The notes under the pieces are model-generated. The model saw nothing but the letters and a program-made list of their open reading frames with translations. It did not search any database and had not been told where the DNA came from. Below are positions 62,682 through 64,000 of a DNA stretch of 64,000 nt, one piece after another. The DNA lies in NCBI GenBank assembly GCA_020073445.1, contig JAIQFE010000009.1, forward strand, positions 62,001 to 126,000, in the 5' to 3' direction. This stretch comes from Terriglobia bacterium (GTDB lineage Bacteria; Acidobacteriota; Terriglobia; Bryobacterales; Bryobacteraceae). Position 1 is the first letter of the stretch, and every line of letters begins with the position of its first letter. Made by a program: the position numbers and the translations under genes.

Positions 62682-63500
62682 TTAAGGATGTCGAGCGAGC
62701 ATCACTCGCGGCAGACCCGCTAAGTCGGTCCGGATCTCGACGTCCTTCCACGCGACCAGCATATCGCTCACGGCGTCACCCAAGGTGTAGCCGATTTCCA
62801 TAACCAGCCAACCGCCAGGTACGAGCAGCCGCTCGGCTTCCGGGATCAGACGGCGATACATCTCCAGGCCGTCGTCACCGCCGTAGAGCGCGACGTCGGG
62901 TTCGTACTCGCGGACCTCGCGCTGTAGCGTTGCCTTATCGCGCGCGGGGACATAGGGAGGATTCGAGACCATCAGGTCGAAGCTGCCGCCCTTGAGAGCG
63001 CTGCCGAGATCGCACGCCAGCCACGCTACAGCCGCACCGAGCTTCCGTCCGTTCTCCGCAGCGATGCGCAGCGCCGCGAGCGACACGTCTGTACCGATCA
63101 CATGAGCGCCGGTTTCGAGCGCCAACGTGACCGCGATCGCGCCCGATCCGGTGCCGATATCGACTATGCGGGTCGCGTTGAGTCGGAGCGCTGTTTCAAT
63201 AACATGCTCAGTCTCTGGCCGCGGGATCAGAACGTCCCGCGTCACCCGGAAGTTGCGGCCGTAGAACTCCTGAACTCCGGTGATCTGCTGCGTCGGCTGA
63301 CCTTGCAGGCGCTGATGCAGATATCGCCCGTAGTGAATCCACCAGACCTCGCGCAGTTCCTCGTCGGAATGGGCGACGAGCCAGGCCCGATCGTGACCGA
63401 CGGCGTGCGCCAGCAATACTTCAGCGGTGAGTCGTGGGACCCCGATCCCGGCTTCTTCGAGAAGCTGCTTACCCTGTAGCAGCGCGGTATGAATGGTCAT
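62682..63500 (-). CDS. prmC: Release-factor glutamine methyltransferase PrmC
   Basis: SAM-dependent enzyme that N5-methylates the Gln of the GGQ motif in release factors RF1 and RF2. It has 272 residues with an N-terminal helical domain and a Rossmann domain: VDIGTGSGAIAV (near 113) and the catalytic NPPYVP (near 180). It follows prfA, its substrate gene, on the same strand, the common bacterial order. A palindromic repeat lies in the 72-base gap between them. Confidence 0.95.
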   Translation of the reverse strand: MTIHTALLQGKQLLEEAGIGVPRLTAEVLLAHAVGHDRAWLVAHSDEELREVWWIHYGRYLHQRLQGQPTQQITGVQEFYGRNFRVTRDVLIPRPETEHVIETALRLNATRIVDIGTGSGAIAVTLALETGAHVIGTDVSLAALRIAAENGRKLGAAVAWLACDLGSALKGGSFDLMVSNPPYVPARDKATLQREVREYEPDVALYGGDDGLEMYRRLIPEAERLLVPGGWLVMEIGYTLGDAVSDMLVAWKDVEIRTDLAGLPRVMLARHP

Positions 63501-63507
63501 AAAAAAA

Positions 63508-63568
63508 CCGCTCGATGACTCTCGCGGCTCGGAAAGGACTCTACGGAGCCGCGACAGTAATGGAGCGG
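63508..63568. repeat. Nested palindrome containing dispersed repeat copy 2
   Basis: CCGCTC (63508-63513) pairs with GAGCGG (63563-63568), and inside it TCGCGGCTC (63522-63530) pairs exactly with GAGCCGCGA (63546-63554). The right arm carries the 23-base repeat also found at 42395-42417. It fills almost the whole prfA-prmC gap. Confidence 0.75.
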
Positions 63569-63572
63569 ACTG

Positions 63573-64000
63573 TTAAGCCGCTTCGCTCTGCTCTTTGAGC
63601 TTTTCGGTCTGATAGTACGTCGTCAGGGCGTCGACGATCGGTTCCAGCTTGCCTTCCATCACCAGGTTGAGCTGATGGAGCGTCAGGCCGATGCGGTGAT
63701 CCGTCACGCGGTTCTGCGGGAAGTTGTATGTGCGAATCTTCTCGCTGCGGTCGCCGCTGCCGACCATAGTGCGGCGTTCGGCGCCGATCTTTTCCTGCTG
63801 CTTCTCCAACTCGATCTCGTACAGCCGCGAGCGCAACACGCGCTCCGCTTTCGCACGATTCTTGATCTGCGATTTTTCATCCTGGCATGACACGACTACG
63901 CCAGTAGGGAGATGCGTCAGCCGGACCGCTGAATACGTGGTGTTGACGCTCTGCCCGCCGGGACCCGATGAGCAGAAGGTATCGATACGGACGTCTTTGG
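63573..64000 (-). CDS. prfA: Peptide chain release factor 1, partial (N-terminus outside window)
   Basis: Release factor recognising UAA and UAG. The window holds the C-terminal 141 codons. The catalytic tripeptide GGQ is seen in [18 protein letters not shown] close to the window edge, followed by [17 protein letters not shown] and the RF1-type ending [27 protein letters not shown]. The codon-recognition motif lies beyond the window, so RF1 rather than RF2 rests on these C-terminal blocks and the neighbouring prmC. Confidence 0.92.
   Translation of the reverse strand, partial: KDVRIDTFCSSGPGGQSVNTTYSAVRLTHLPTGVVVSCQDEKSQIKNRAKAERVLRSRLYEIELEKQQEKIGAERRTMVGSGDRSEKIRTYNFPQNRVTDHRIGLTLHQLNLVMEGKLEPIVDALTTYYQTEKLKEQSEAA

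Overview
The window is a contiguous, gene-dense stretch of a high-GC Gram-negative chromosome. It is most like an acidobacterium of the Solibacter/Bryobacter type. The evidence is the mix of a carboxypeptidase-like/Oar-type TonB-dependent receptor, PEP-CTERM secreted proteins, a BamD lipoprotein, an ImuA-ImuB-DnaE2 mutagenesis cassette, compact housekeeping proteins and many short palindromic (REP-like) repeats next to a REP-associated tyrosine transposase. This assignment is inferred from gene content, because the window has no rRNA. I saw no tRNA, rRNA, CRISPR array, prophage or classical insertion sequence.

Layout. 1-13.9 kb: a tightly overlapping division and cell-wall (dcw) operon on the + strand, ftsI(partial)-murE-murF-mraY-murD-ftsW-murG-murC-ftsQ-ftsA-ftsZ, with no murB or ddl between murC and ftsQ. 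14-20.1 kb: a large TonB-dependent receptor, a secreted DinB-like protein, a FliA/WhiG-type sigma factor and a Tat-exported beta-lactamase-fold hydrolase. 20.1-25 kb: purS-glmS-yjbQ on the minus strand, facing a WalJ/YycJ-type metallo-hydrolase that lacks a canonical start codon, and purB. 25-31.1 kb: two response regulators, a PEP-CTERM protein, an alpha/beta hydrolase, yajQ, bamD, rpe and a short rsmB. 31.2-36.7 kb: an orphan DUF433 antitoxin-like gene, the imuA-imuB-dnaE2 cassette with a candidate LexA site, and a decayed VapB antitoxin. 36.8-40.8 kb: an M24 peptidase with accB-accC, then a NarL-type regulator with a good promoter. 40.8-44.1 kb: a repeat-invaded zone with nth (5' end built from an inverted repeat), mscL with a zinc-ribbon tail, a transposase element, a deleted relic of it and a second copy of the mscL tail. 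44.1-49.3 kb: an M48 peptidase, membrane proteins, a heparinase-like secreted protein, a long non-coding stretch and a sulfotransferase. 49.3-59 kb: a carbon-storage and stress group (phosphoketolase, glucan phosphorylase, double universal stress protein, phosphoribosyltransferase) and a MoxR-type AAA+/VWA pair split by a PEP-CTERM gene. 59-64 kb: a TrmB regulator, HAD hydrolase, polyprenyl-phosphate type glycosyltransferase, DNA polymerase IV, prmC and prfA (partial).

How the genes work together. The first block makes lipid II (MurC-F, MraY, MurG) and assembles the divisome (FtsI, FtsW, FtsQ, FtsA, FtsZ). GlmS supplies glucosamine-6-phosphate to the same pathway. ImuA/ImuB/DnaE2 and DinB are two separate translesion systems. 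AccB/AccC form half of acetyl-CoA carboxylase. Glucan phosphorylase and phosphoketolase could turn stored glycogen into acetyl phosphate under stress. The most unusual material is the repeat biology: at least five families of short palindromes sit in intergenic gaps, one pair forms the first codons of nth, and the transposase locus has a visibly derived non-autonomous copy.
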